A DNA stretch of 64,000 nucleotides from Populus alba (taxonomy: Eukaryota > Streptophyta > Magnoliopsida > Malpighiales > Salicaceae). Positions 1-12,400 of the stretch are shown here, in pieces. The stretch spans positions 7,068,001-7,132,000 of the forward strand of contig NC_133296.1 of assembly GCF_005239225.2 (NCBI RefSeq), given 5' to 3'. Position numbers and translations under genes: made by a program. The notes beneath the pieces are model-generated. The model did not search any database. It was not told where the DNA came from and saw only the letters and a list, made by a program, of their open reading frames with translations. Position 1 is the stretch's first letter; each line of letters opens with the position of its first letter.

Positions 1-3000
1 TAATAATTTTGTATATTATTAGGTTGTATAATAACATTGTAAAATATAAATTTGATATTAAAATATCTGGTTTCCTCCGCAATCTTTCTGATTTTTTTTT
101 TGAAAATTTAAAAAATTCAACAAAAAAAGTTAAATTAATTTCCTCTTTAAAAAAAATAAAAAATATTTTATTTTCGTCCATATGACCAAATCTTCAAATT
201 TTTCTATGCACACTTTTTATATAAAAAAAAAAAACAAAAATGTATCTTTCTCATGTTCTAAAATGCAAAATTGGATATTGTAACTAATTCATGATTATGC
301 GTTAGGGTTTGACAAAAATACAAAAAACCCTTCACTAATCATTTTGTTCACTTTATATTTAAAGTGTTAAGGTTTAGCTGTAGATTTTAATATTTGGAGG
401 TGTAGAACTATATAGTAGAGTTTCCCTTAAGTATTAAAGATACAAAGAAATAAATGTGATACTAAAATTTGGGTTTTAGAATAGTTAGGTTTTAACCCGA
501 TATGGAAGAGATTTCCTCACGTAGGTAGATCTACCTTGAACCATAGACAAGACCAATAGATAGAAAACGACCTAGAAAAATAATTAAATAACAATGTAAC
601 TTACCTTAGGTAGGACGTTCTGGGGGTGATGTACCTTTCTCTTGCACAACTAATCTTTTACTTAGATTCTCGCAGATCATAAGTTTTCTGGTAACTATAA
701 TACTAAGTGGTGACTCCTGAACTTCATAATAATAATTTTATGATTATATCCAAATCCCTTTCCAATACATACTTATAGGAGGAAGACCTGTCGTCAACCT
801 AATGACCTGCGACAAAGATTTTACTAATAAATTAATATTTTATTACAAGAATTCTAATTACACTAGTAAAAAAGCTTGTTTTCACCACGCTCAATATCTA
901 ATATCTTAACAGTAGCATGTTTCCAGCATTTGCTGCATTTAATGCTCTTGGGCTTTAATCCATTTTGTCCATGTTAATTGTTATGACTTAAGGATGAAAT
1001 TTTAAGATAGTTTGAAGCAGGTATTGTTTGTTATAGGATTTGAATTGATCATGTAGGTTGATTTTCAAAGTTAATTTATTGGGTAAAATGGTAGAGATGG
1101 AGGTTAAAAATGAAAAGGAAATGAATTTGCTATTGTTATTATGGCATTGTATTTTATAGCCATTTTTCAATGATCCTAAAATACTACTCAAAATTTTAAA
1201 AACTTCTCCAATTTTAAAGCAAACGTGGCAGCATTTAGTAATGTGGTGTATTTACAATTGCATATTATTAATCTATTAACAATTATGCTATTGATAGTTG
1301 ATTAATCCTTTGGGCTCCTGAATATCATATATATAATTGAAATTGTGAAACAAAATTATTTTAGAGTCTCTAAGATTCTGTTAGATAGATCTAAAATTGC
1401 TTAGGGGTTTGTTACTTGAAAATCTTTTCTTCGACTTTGAATATTTCCTTAAAGGCCGGGTTATCACAAATCACACGCCGTTTTATTGTTCGACCTTCAA
1501 TGGTAATCCACACGAACCATTTATGAGAAATCTTCTAAATTCTTATTTAGAAGAAAGGGATTACTATGCTTAGAGTGTTAACTCTATTATTATGTTTACA
1601 TAGTTTTTCTATTTAACAAACAACTACCCTAAATAAGAGGCATAACTTACTATGTATAGAGAAATATGAAACAATCTATAAATTGATAAAATATAAATTT
1701 GCCTCATGAAAAATTTTCATATATTAATTTAGGATAATTTTAGAAATTAACTCAATTAAGTCTGTACTTTAATTTTTTTAAGTCTAGAAATATAATCTAT
1801 GTATTAACTATATTTTAGTCCTTGATTTCTAAAATATATTTTAATCAAGTCATACTTAATTAAATCATTCGAGTTTAATTTCTGACTAATGGTTCTTAAT
1901 GTGTGTCCTATCAGGTTCCTAATATGTTGGGCCAAATATAAATTATAATTATAATTAATTAAATTAAAAATTTTAATTTATTATGAATTCAATAATTGAT
2001 TAATTTTTATTTGAAGATTATGTGTATCGTCTAGTAACGTGTCATGATCCTCCAAATATTAGAAAAGTCATTAGTGATTTGACTTAACCTTTCAATAACC
2101 GATTTCTTAGTGTAATTAATATCCTTTCATCAATAATATTTCAATTTAACATTAAAGCATAGAGTATATCTACCATGTTAAATAATGTTTGTTCTTTACA
2201 TAATAGTCATTGATCATTTGAATAAGATTTGAAACTCTTTTCAAATTTCATTCCACCTTGGCCAAGGATTTCTCGGTCACTACTATTTGAGAATATATTG
2301 AACATTTTTCATAATTCACTAAAGGTGATGAATCCTCTCTTAATCACTAAAATACATTTATATAGTTCATGTTATACCCAATGTTTGCCCTTTATTATCT
2401 TAATTAAGATAATATGTAATAAGATGAAATCATAACATTCTATATATAAGATTGTTTAGTAATCTCAAGTATGAAGATCATTTACACAATCGTCAAGTGA
2501 GCTTTTCCATGGACATATATGTTCTCTCTATATGGAATTCTTAGCAGGTCAGCTTAGTGTACATGTCTTATGATAAACACCTGCATATTAGTTCTAGGTA
2601 TCCCTTATACCTTAACTTATGAGAATAAGTATTTCCTTTCATAAAGAAAATAACATAATATGTATCAATCTTTATGGCTTTAATGAATGTCCAATATTTA
2701 AGAGAGTATCAACCATGAACATTTTAGGAATAATGTTTTGATGCAATAGAAATCCCATAATTATAACAACTTTATAATTTTCTTTGTAGAACATTTTTTT
2801 TTCTCATAGACTTTACTCTAGATTCATTAATCTTATATTATATGAATATTAAAGATACATTAAGTCTTTATTGATAATAAATATATATTTATATGAATAT
2901 AATAATGTCATGTATAACCAACCAACTGGCTATATGGCATATGAAATAGCATAATCAACTAATTAACTAATTATTAATATTCTGATCAATTATGTAACCT

Positions 3001-4191
3001 ATTATCAATTTCTTCTTTCTAATAAGAAGAAACTACAACTAGGAACATAAGCAAAGACAAGTAATAGTCTCATAAAATTAAATAAATTATGGGTATTTCA
3101 AGATTTTAAATCTTAAAAAATACATATCTATCCTAAGCAACATCACATGAGAAGAACAATAGGTAAACGAAGAAAATGATTTGAAAGAAACAAAAAAGTT
3201 GTAAATAAAAGCAATGACATTTATGGGGCTAGCTATTTTTTCTAGTAGTTGGATGACCCTATTTTAATGGATATAGTGTTAGAAGTTTAATCCAAGTATA
3301 TAATTCTAATATTGTATTGGTAACATCTATAAGATAAGAAGGTATATTGAATTTTTAATACAAGCTAAACTTTCATTTGTTGATAATCATGTGAATTCCT
3401 AACTAAGCTAAACAACTTTGTCAATTTAAATTATAAGAGATTCCAACTCTAAGTAGGATTAAACCTCCTAGTCATTCATATAAATTTTAATACTTACAAT
3501 CAATCATATTTTTTTGTATATCATGACACTTGGTCTTATGATCAGTTTCTTTTGGATTTTCTTGATTGATTAAAAATCTTCAATTTTTGTTGGTATACTA
3601 TTCATGATTAATTTTAGTTTTTTTTTTCTTCTTTAAGTATATTATTATCGATTTCACATGTGAATATTGATGTTAACACACAAATTGAAATTGTGTCATT
3701 CAATCATTTCTCATTTTCTACTAAGTATGTGTTTGGTTTTTCTTTTTCCATATCCCTCGTCAATCGCGGGTTAATTAATCTATCAATTCAAACATAAATA
3801 TGAAGCTTGGTAAATTTGAATCGGTAGGTAGGCAGGTCGCATCACATAGTTGGTGGTTATGGTAGAATTAAAAAAAATATCCAACAATTATAAATTTGGA
3901 ATTGAGTACTTTTCTTCAACCACAGTCTCATTCTCTACATGCGACCCATATTTTGCTGCAAGTCAAATAAAAAAACTAAGAAAACATCTAAGGTTCAGTC
4001 AACACAAATGTGTTTTAAAGAAAGAGAAAAAAAATAATATCAAATGATAAAAATCAATGTTGAATCATGAAAAAAAAAAAAACAATGTTGATCCGTGTTA
4101 ACCCATAAAACCTATGTCTCAAACAATTTGACCGGAAACACTAACATGGAAAAACAACGAAGACCACCTCCTAACATATCAAATATTGAAG

Positions 4192-4355
4192 GGGCTTGTT
4201 CCCTTTCCCTGCACTAGGGTTCAAAGCTCATTGTGCATGCCTGTCATCCCCGCGATGCCTTACATGCTCATTGGGTTTGCAGGAAGTTTAGTGGGCCGTG
4301 GGATTAGTCGTGGTGCGTGCAAGCTGACCCGGACACCCACGTAAATCAAAAAAAT
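4192..4355 (+). mobile_element. Au-like SINE
   Basis: A 164-bp GC-richer insert is flanked by a perfect 10-bp target duplication, AATATTGAAG, at 4182-4191 and 4356-4365. It contains a pol III B-box-like GGTTCAAAGC near 4210. Its 3' part (GGATTAGTCGTGG, then GACCCGGACACC) matches my memory of the Au family of plant SINEs, and it ends in a short A-rich tail. The equivalent place in copy B (52966-52975) has a single AATATTGAAG and no insert. An A box is not obvious, so the 5' end may be truncated. Confidence 0.75.
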
Positions 4356-4570
4356 AATATTGAAGGATAAAAAAAAATCAATCATATAAAAAATCCAAAA
4401 GAAAAAAAAACAATTAAAAGTTAAAAAAAAAGTGCGAGCCCACTTAGGTTAACTCGTCAAACTCATAAGTTACGTCATGAGATCGAGATAACCCTATATA
4501 AAAACAAAGAAAACCATAAAGCCTATTCTAATAAAAATCAAAATCAACATCAAGTTATGAGATTGAAAAA

Positions 4571-4572
<2 letters not shown>

Positions 4573-4625
<53 letters not shown>
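4573..4625. repeat. (AT)n microsatellite
   Basis: An uninterrupted AT dinucleotide tract. In copy B the same place holds about 460 bp of ordinary sequence (about 53185-53655), so copy A lost sequence here or was rearranged at the AT tract. Confidence 0.9.
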
Positions 4626-4627
<2 letters not shown>

Positions 4628-7600
4628 GAAAGGTTATCTTAGAAAATTCATTGTGCTAGAAAATTTAAAATCTTAAAAAAAAAAAACAACTAGGAGACTA
4701 ATTATCTGATTTTTTTTTTTTTACTTTTAAGGGTAGTGAAAGTATTTTACTATTCAAAAAAGAAAAGGAAAATATCATTGTACCCCTAATCAAAACAAAA
4801 ATAACAAATGGATAACATGTAAAACATCATTTTTTCCCCGGAGTTTAGTCTTCTAGGCTAATTTGATGAAGGGAAAAATCATCTATTCACTACTACAATT
4901 AATAGTAATTCGTGTCTAGTGCTATAGCATTTTTTCCATGCCCTATATTTCTTGTGTGTGTGTATGTGTGTTAGTCTACTTGCTCTATGTTGTGAGATGG
5001 AGCATTTTTTTATTGTTCAATGCAAGAAAAAAAATTGTGGATATTGTTAATGTATTTTTTGTTTGTTATCTAGAAAACAATTAATTGTAAACTACAAAGT
5101 TAATACATGTTTTTAAAATAATAAATCAAGAATTATACATACAAATTTCTCTTTCTTTGAATTTTACTTTTCTATTATAAATTTACCACAAAAAGATTCA
5201 ATTAGAAGCAAAATCAACAAAATTTAAAATTGTTGTTGCCAAAAACAATTTCCATTACAAATTTCAATAATAACTCATTAAATTAGCTGTTGCACCCGAC
5301 ATCACGGCGTCCCTAAAAATGATGATTGAATTAGGGAAAAAGAATAGATTTCTGACATCTTGTTCTTTTAAGGGGAAAGATCTTGTTTAAAGAGTCGCCA
5401 CCTAGTATTATGGTTACTAGGAACCCTAACTAGGCAACAGAGATTGTATGGTTTGGGGCTAGTTACGTAAAAGGAAAGATATTACCACCCCTTAAACATC
5501 CTACTTGAGGCAAGATGCATTGTTAGTTTCGTCTTAAATTGCTAAATGTTTATTAGTTTATGCTATGATAATTTACTTATAATATTCCTGACTCTGACAC
5601 TAGTGAATATTCAACTACGGATACTTCCAACTCTGGCGTTGATAAATATTACGTAGTATAAAAATAAAATAATTTAAATCAATATTATTATTCTTGACTT
5701 TGGCGTCAGTGAATATTCATCTATGAATATTTCCAACTCTGACGTTGGTAAATATAGAGCAACCCAAAAAAGTATGGTATTCATGACTCTGATGCTAGTA
5801 AATAAATCCTTAAAATTTTATATTAAAAGAAACAATTTTTTTTTTATTTATGTAGCATGGTCTAAAAAAAAAAAAGGTTAGGTCTCTGGTTTGGACTGGT
5901 GACCCAGTTGGCCACTATTGCCTGCAGGCGTGAATCACTCACGCATGCATGCAAGAGTAGCAGGGTAATTAATTTACCTAAAGAAGGAAAGCTGAAGAAC
6001 TTACTTGGCAAAGCTGAGGGAGACGGTGTTCACGGCAGGCGATTCAGCTTGTTGTTCACAGAGGAGAAGAAACCTCTCACGATTGAGGAGCTGGTGGACG
6101 TTAGCCTCAAGAGTACGATGGGGGAAAGAGCTGTTGGGGCGGGCGCAGCTGCGAGCTGAAGGCGAAGACGAGGTTGATGGTGACGGAGGCTTGCCCGATT
6201 GCTGATGCTTCCTCCTATGTTTCTGTTTTTCTGTGTCTTCTCGAGTCCTTCTTTCCTATGCTGCTGCTTGTGCTATTATTGGAAGACAAAGACGAAGACG
6301 AAGACAATGGTCGATGGTGATGGTGATGGAGGTCTGAACAGAGGGAGGAGATAGGGGTTCTTCTCTTGCGTTTTATGCCCTGTGTTTTATCTTCTCTATG
6401 TCTAACCCGTTTTCGTCTTCCTCGTCCCCATTCCCCTACGTCTTTTCCTTTTTCTTTCTCTGCCTCCTGGTTTTTTTTTTTTTGCCTCTGGTTCTCGTTG
6501 CTCTCTATGTTGAAGCTTTCTCCAGTCAGCCCCTCATTGTTTTTTTCATTCCTCTCCCCCTAGTGTTTTTTCATTCATGTGCGACGTCACGGCGAAAAAT
6601 ATTATATATGTCCCACTTTAAATCTAAAATGTAAATCTATTTGGCAAATATGGAGAGACAAGAAATTCTTGTCATTTATCAATGGAAAATGGAATGGGAG
6701 TCGCCACCTAGTATTTTGGTCACTAGGAACTCTAACTGGTTTTAGAGATCGGGTACGGAGACTGGTTGCGTAAAGAGAAGGTATTAGCACCCTAAATACG
6801 CCCTACCTAAGGTAAGCTGCATTGTTTTATTGTCTAATGAAATCTAAGGTCTTTTCGTGTTTTCCTAATTGTTGGTATGGTTCAAGAAAAGTCCTCCTCG
6901 GTAAGGAGATCCTTATCTTAATGGGTAAAATCCTAACTGTTCTAACATCTATACAAAACTCTATTTTAATATTAGGAATACGTTTTACGTATAAATTCGT
7001 AATCCCAAATGTTACAAGAAAACAAAATATTTTTTTTGTTGTTTTTGAAATATTGACCTAGTTCTTATGGCTTGAATAAACTGGTTATTAAAGCCAAGAT
7101 GCACGTTAATATATATATCATTTTCGAAATCCCTTTTGTTGTATGAAAATATGATGCGATGATTTTTCTTTATTTTTGAGAGACTAGGCCGTATTTTAAA
7201 ACAAAAACATTTTTTTTTTATGTAAATATATTTTTGATGTTTTGACGAAAATCGGGTATTTTAATACTGGGTTTGTATCCTTACAGTATAAAAATACAAC
7301 CCAATATTAATCCACCTTAATAAAAATATCTAGGAAAAATCAACAACATTTTTAAGGACTTTTTAGAATTTTTTAAAAACCAAAAACATTTTTTATTTTG
7401 AAAATCTTTGATGTTTTGACGAAAACTGGGTATTTTAATACTGAATTTGTATTTCTACGGTATATAGAAATACAAACCATTTTGACAAAAATATGCAGGA
7501 AAATCAACAGTATTTTTCAAAGGTTTTTCAAAAAATATATTTATATATATATATATATATATATAATATACACACACATATATTATAATTTATAATATAC

Positions 7601-7768
7601 AATATAATATATCATGTGGGCTCAGCCCAACAAAGAAAGGTTGGGCTGACCTCGGCCCAATCGAAAAATCTTCTTCAATCTGGGCCAGGCCCGGCCCAGA
7701 CGTGCAAGGCTGGCCCAGCAACAGAAGCCCAGCAGGGGGAGAATTATTTTTCTCCCCCCCCCGCCTCC

Positions 7769-7793
7769 TGCATGCAGAACGATTCTGCATGCA
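7769..7793. repeat. Perfect hairpin inside the LTR
   Basis: TGCATGCAGAA and TTCTGCATGCA form an 11-bp inverted repeat around a 3-nt loop. Relatives carry hairpins at the equivalent place: 5928-5944 (GCGTGA stem), 19935-19951 (GCGTGA stem) and 35951-35990 (17-bp stem). Confidence 0.8.
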
Positions 7794-7836
7794 AGAGGCA
7801 AAAGCCTGTAACTAAAATGCAGAGGTGAAGAAGACT

Positions 7837-7843
7837 TTACCTG
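7837..7843 (-). promoter_or_regulatory. Putative splice donor in LTR
   Basis: On the minus strand the sequence reads CAG then GTAA at this point, just upstream of the hairpin in LTR sense. Equivalent donor-like sites occur in the other LTRs of this family (5976-5980, 20004-20008, and plus strand 28171-28178). Use as a splice site is inference. Confidence 0.35.
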
Positions 7844-9511
7844 GCATGAAGGAGGTGGTCGCTGGTGGTGTTGCGGTGGAGGCCGGTGGCGGTGTCGTGG
7901 CTCACGGACGGCGGCTCCAGGTGGCGCTGCAGCTGTTTCCAACGGTTCGGTACGTTCTCTCAGTTCGTTGCTTTATTTTCATTTTCTAAGTTTCCTCCCA
8001 GTTTCAAGCTTTCCCCTTCCTCTCAGTTTCAGGTTTTTTTCCGGTGGCTCTCTTATGTTTGGTTGTTTTTCTCTCCTCCTCTCTCTTCGGTTTTTTTCTT
8101 TTTTTCTTTCCCCGGCGTCCTTGATTCTCTCTCTCTCTTCCCTTTTTTTCTCCTCCCCCGCATGCTGGCGTTAAGTTGCTATTTATAGGGGGCAAGGGAG
8201 CGGGGCTCATTATTGCTGCTTATGGTGAGCAGGGCAGGGCTAGTCGGTTGGCCAGTGGCCGCGGCTGGCAAGGCGCGGCTCCCCCAAATTTTCATCATGA
8301 GAGGGCGTGGGGTTTCGGGTCGTGGCAGGCATTGGCGTGTAGGGTTGAAGAAAGGAGAAAAAACGTTTTCTCTTCCCCTGCTGCACGCCCGGGGGAAGAA
8401 GAAAGAGGAACAGTGTCGTTCAAAACGACACCGTTCGGTCCTTTTTTTTTTTTTTTTTTACCATGAAACGGCGTCGTTTTGGACAAAACGCTTCGTTTCA
8501 TTAAAACAGGGCGCCAGAACGCGTCAAACTTCAAATCAGCCCTCAATTATATTTTGTACATTTCAATTGCATCCCTTTCAATTTCCATCTCCGCCCCTCT
8601 TGTTGGCCGTGTTTTTCACTTTGGTCCTTGGTCTCTGATTTATGCAATTTGACCCTCAATTAATCAATAAACTTCTAATTTCTTCAATTAGGCCCCTGAA
8701 TCAATTCAATACAGCCCCCTCTATCTTCACGCCTTTTCCAAATTGGTCCCTGGTTTCGGATTTTCACAATTAAGCCCCTAATTGGCCATTAAACTTCAAT
8801 ATTTATGCAATTAAGCCCCTGATTTGACCTAATAAATTTCTAAAAAATATATTTTGGCCCCAGAACTTAAATTTCTTCTAATTAAAGCCCAAATTGACTT
8901 AAAAATCAATCTTTCTTGCACTCAAATCCTCGATAAATTCAATTAAAAATTCAATTAAGTCCATAAACCTCCAAATTTGGATTTTTCTCCTCAAAAAATC
9001 AAATTTTGTTATCCACCAGGGCTCTCATCATTCAAGAATATATTGTCAAAAATCCATCTTTGTATTTTTAAGAAGATGAACAGTGTTTAGGTTATTTTGC
9101 ATTTTGGTCCTTGATGTTTTGAAAGTTTTGTAATTAAGCCCTTGGATAAACTTTAATTGGACCCCTATATTTCAGTGAATTTTACAAAACAGTCCCTGGA
9201 TGTTAATTTCTTGCAAAATTTACCAGAATCAGCCTTATACTTTGATAATTTTTCAATTAAGCCATTAATTGGATTAATTAAATTAATTATAAGCTTAATT
9301 AAGTCTCAAAGCTTATCAACTCTCCAATTAAACTCTTAATTTGATTAATTAAACTAGTCATAAATTTAATTAAATCTTTAAACTTTCAATGATGTTGCTC
9401 TTAACCCAAAATTTAGTTCATTCTTCATTTATTCTATTTTTACTTGTTTTTCATTATTTTTTCATTAAATAAAATAATTAAAGTAAAAGGGTCAAAAATT
9501 GGATTATGAAA

Positions 9512-10191
9512 TTAGCCACAAGGGATTCAATAAAAAAAATTAAAAAATTGAATTTGATTTTTACCGAACCATAGAGATTAGTTATATAGTATTAGGATTC
9601 AGTATAGCTTAGTTAGGAATCTCAAAGAGCTTGTTTTTATAGTATTAAGATTCAATATAGCTCCTTATCATATATATAGAGATTAAAATATTTTAATTTA
9701 ATCATAATATTAAAAAATAAATGTAATCTATATAAGATAACGAGCTATATTAAATCCTAATACAAACTAAATTTTTTATTTACTAATAATCATGTGAATT
9801 TCTAACTAAGCTAAATGACTTGAATAGTTTTATCTATAAAGAATTCTCATTTAGAGTAGAATTGAACCTATTAGTCATTCTTGTGAATTTAAACTCTTGC
9901 AGTCTAGTTCTTTAATCGATTAATATTCTTCAAACCTATTTGATTAATTATTTATGATCAATTTCAACCTTTATTTCTTGATTTAAACATGTTATAGTAT
10001 TATTATTTTTATTATAATTCAAAATATTACTAAAAAAATATTATTATTTAAAATATTATTATTATCATTAGTAAATTAAAAAAATATTATTACTATCGAA
10101 GAAAAGGGATATATTTTTTTAAAATTAATTAAAAAAATAAGAATTTGGATAGGCAAGTTAAATATTATTATTAATACTATAAAATCTATGT
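9512..10191. other. AT-rich intergenic block continuing copy A
   Basis: Continuation of copy A after the solo LTR, matching 54347-55030 in copy B. It contains the fold-back element listed separately. No gene seen. Confidence 0.7.
9589..9763. mobile_element. Fold-back / MITE-like element (copy A)
   Basis: A 175-bp segment is bounded by 21-bp inverted repeats that begin GTATTAGGATT and end TATAGCT, with two mismatches between the arms. The paralogous segment at 54423-54597 has perfect arms. The element was present before the duplication. No clear target duplication was identified, so the class is unknown. Confidence 0.45.
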
Positions 10192-10631
10192 TGGGTCCAA
10201 CATTATGTAGAACCCAAAATAGATTTGGGTTCTGGCTGGGTCAGGACCTTAACAGCCCTAGATTTGAGTTGGGCAAGACCTAAAATAGCCTTGGTTCTAG
10301 CCGGGCAAGACCTAAAATAGCATTTTGTTCCGGTCAGGTAGGACCCCAAATATCCTTGGGTCCTGGCCTCTGCAGGACCAAGAATAGCCTTGGGCCGGGT
10401 CGGGGCAGGACTCAAAATAGCATGGGGTTTGGCTGAGTGCAAGATCCAAAATAGCTTTGGGTCTAGGAAGTCGGGCAAGACCCAAAATAGTCTCAGGTCC
10501 AGTGCAAGATCTAAAATAACCTCAGGTTCTAGAGACTGCAGGACCAACATAGCCTTGGGTATGGCCTCTTTACAGGACCTAACATAGCCGTGGATCCTGT
10601 AGATTACATGATCCAAAATGGCCTTGGGTCA
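10192..10631. repeat. Dyad-unit minisatellite array 1
   Basis: Imperfect tandem units of roughly 30-40 bp. Each contains a dyad of the form GACCCAA, 7 nt, TTGGGTC (typically with AATAGCC between), separated by variable spacers such as CTGGCC or TGCAGG. The array begins after CTATAAAATCTATGTTGG and is fused directly to a BAHD exon-2 fragment at 10632. An ORF across it (10203-10616) is an artefact of the repeat period. Confidence 0.85.
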
Positions 10632-12354
10632 TTCGAAAGTTCCCCTACAGTCGCTACTGCTATTAGAAAAAAAAAACCCATTACCATAGTAACCTCTTGG
10701 TAATGATGGAGGGTTAAATTTTTCACGTGCGTTGACGAGGCAAATTATGCGCATTTCTTCATTAGGATCTGGTTGGAGGGCAATGGTCCGACATATCCAA
10801 ACATATGCCGTTAATATTTTGAAACTAGAACAATGGCTGAGGTGAGGTGGGACTAATCTTCGAAGAGCAGTTATATCTGAAGGGCTAAAGAAAAATGAAC
10901 GATGAGCCAGATGATCATGTGTAAGAATTGAGCTCTTGTAGCCAGCTACCTCCCGTTCGGTCGGTGTCTACATGCAACTCAAGGTAAGGTTGTTAATTCC
11001 ATTCTGTTTTATTTGAAACAACTGAAATATTTCATATCAATTCAAAAAACGGAATAAAACAAAATAATTTTTATTTTATTTTAAATCTTGGTTCGTTCTG
11101 AATTTTTCGACTAAATTTCAGCCGGAACGTTTCGGTTTCATTCTACATGTTCTGTTCCGCTCTTAAAAAGCTATTGAATCAAATTGAACCTTGTTCAATT
11201 TAATTAAGTAAACCATTCAAGTATAAAAAGTTCTTTTTCATTACTATTTTCAATAGCAATGATATTAATAATAATATTGAAAATTATTATTACTATTTTT
11301 ATTAACGATGATATTAATTTTTTAAAATTAGATTTATCACTAATATATATGGTTTATATTCTTGTTGTTTTTTTCATGTTTATACTTTGTAGGAATTTGA
11401 GCAAAACAAGGAATGCTTTAGATTCCATTAGCCTTGATAACATTGACCTAACTTTATATTTAAAATATTTGTGTTAAAAAATTTTACTTTCATAATATTT
11501 TGATATTTTGTTTAAGTTGAATTACTTTAAGTTAAAGATCTATTTAATCTTGACTATTTAGAAATATTTTAAATTTTAAAATTATGTTTGTTTGGTATTG
11601 TGTTTATATTGCATAATTTATAATTAATTTATCTTGCATTTGAATTAGGCTTGTTGAGAATATATATATGTGTGTGTGAACAGTACAATCCTAAAACAAC
11701 AAATTAAAATACTCTAAAATTAAAATATTACATTCTAATTGAAAAAATAAAATACCTATAAAAAAACAGAATTGATACCTTGACTTGAGATGGTCAGTTG
11801 CATTAAGGACATGTCAAGGGGCGTTGGCTCTGCGGGCCATCTCACCCACCGCTGCCATGAATTGCACTAATCCTGGACCATCACTCATGGTATGGTTGAG
11901 GCGGAGGGCAAAGAGAAAACCACCACACTTGAGCCGTGACACCTGCCAATTTGCATAATTAATTAGACAGCATATACCTAGATGTATTAGCAAATTATGC
12001 CTATTTGACTAGTGGATTGGAATTTTTAGATCATCAACACAAAACAGGAACACAATATTAAACCTAATAAATATAACATTTATGATGTTACTTTTTCCTC
12101 CTCAACTTGCACTAACAAGAAAGATTACGATTTGAAATTAAAATTTTGAGATCATTTTTTTAATAAAATTTTGAAAGTAATTTTATAGTAACTATAACAA
12201 CTACCAAAAAAAAAATATCGGAACATACAATTAATCATGGCAGGTTTCACCAATATAATAGCTTATAATTTTGCTATCTTTCTACTCTTATGATGGCTTG
12301 ATAGACTTCGTAGTGTTTGATACGCAACAGTATTTCTTGCTCCCTTAATAATTT
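10632..12354 (-). pseudogene. BAHD acyltransferase fragment: exon 2 part plus intron, split by an hAT-like insertion
   Basis: 10632-10984 matches the middle of exon 2 of the intact gene at 13844-15729, from just after the [10 protein letters not shown] segment up to the [10 protein letters not shown] segment. 11783-11942 continues into the 5' part of exon 2, including the HTMSDGPG catalytic motif. About 25 bp encoding VWERHVL-type sequence are missing near 11818. 11943-12354 matches the intron. There is no exon 1, and the 3' part of exon 2 is replaced by the minisatellite. It cannot encode an enzyme. Confidence 0.85.
10985..11782. mobile_element. Non-autonomous hAT-like DNA transposon
   Basis: A 798-bp insert in BAHD exon 2. 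Its ends form short imperfect terminal inverted repeats: TAAGGTTGTTAATT at the left, and CAAGGTATCAATT reading inward from the right. The flanking 8-mers ACTCAAGG (10977-10984) and ACTTGAGA (11783-11790) both derive from ACTCGAGG, which is what the intact gene has at the same place (near 14587). An 8-bp duplication is the hAT signature. The interior is AT-rich with no transposase. Confidence 0.7.
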
Positions 12355-12400
12355 CTTCCTCCCTTATCTGTGTACTCTTATTAGTAATACTATAAAATCT

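Larger units (their letters stand above)
1..5287. other. AT-rich intergenic block, copy A
   Basis: No gene is supported; the short ORFs here have no recognisable domain. The block matches two others in the same orientation: 17388-22545 (copy C, partial) and 26050-30464 plus 52613-54346 (copy B). Copy A holds the uninterrupted versions of sites that carry insertions in the others: CATTG at 1145-1149, the site near 1950-1960 for the inverted solo LTR, and GTAGG at 3828-3832 for the 22-kb element. Confidence 0.75.
6578..9027 (-). mobile_element. Nested solo LTR, second Ogre/Tat-like family
   Basis: This 2450-bp LTR-like unit starts TGTGCGACGTCACGGCG and ends GGGCTCTCA. TCATTCA is present on both sides (6571-6577 and 9028-9034), which is 2 bp longer than the usual Ty3 duplication, so the exact end may be off by 2 bp. 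It carries the family block GAGTCGCCACCTAGTATT, a palindrome at 7769-7793 and CT-rich tracts. Sequence typical of the outer LTR resumes at about 9035. No coding region is present. Confidence 0.6.
5288..9511 (-). mobile_element. Solo LTR, Ogre/Tat-like family L1, split by a nested LTR
   Basis: The outer LTR starts TGTTGCACCCGACATC and ends GGATTATGAAA, where the related LTRs end GGGTTACGACA. It is flanked by the 5-bp duplication TTAGC (5283-5287 and 9512-9516). Copy B has one TTAGC and no insert at 54347-54351. Without the nested LTR the outer element is about 1.77 kb, close to its relatives at 19199-21376 and 26965-28666. It shares with them the block GAGTCGCCACCTAGTATTAT and the CAATTAAGCCC-rich far end. 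The minus sense is inferred from homology to the Ogre-like element at 34698-48045. No internal coding region remains. Confidence 0.75.

Noticed and set aside
3850..4047. A 65-codon ORF in copy A
   Set aside because: The copy-B counterpart near 52635 has indels that break the frame, and there is no domain.
7865..8638. Overlapping ORFs of 96-141 codons on the plus strand
   Set aside because: They lie in CT-rich LTR leader sequence, overlap in several frames and show no domain.
10203..10616. A 137-codon repetitive ORF on the minus strand, with similar ones at 12539-12763 and 55049-55321
   Set aside because: These follow the minisatellite unit and differ between arrays; there is no evidence of a protein.
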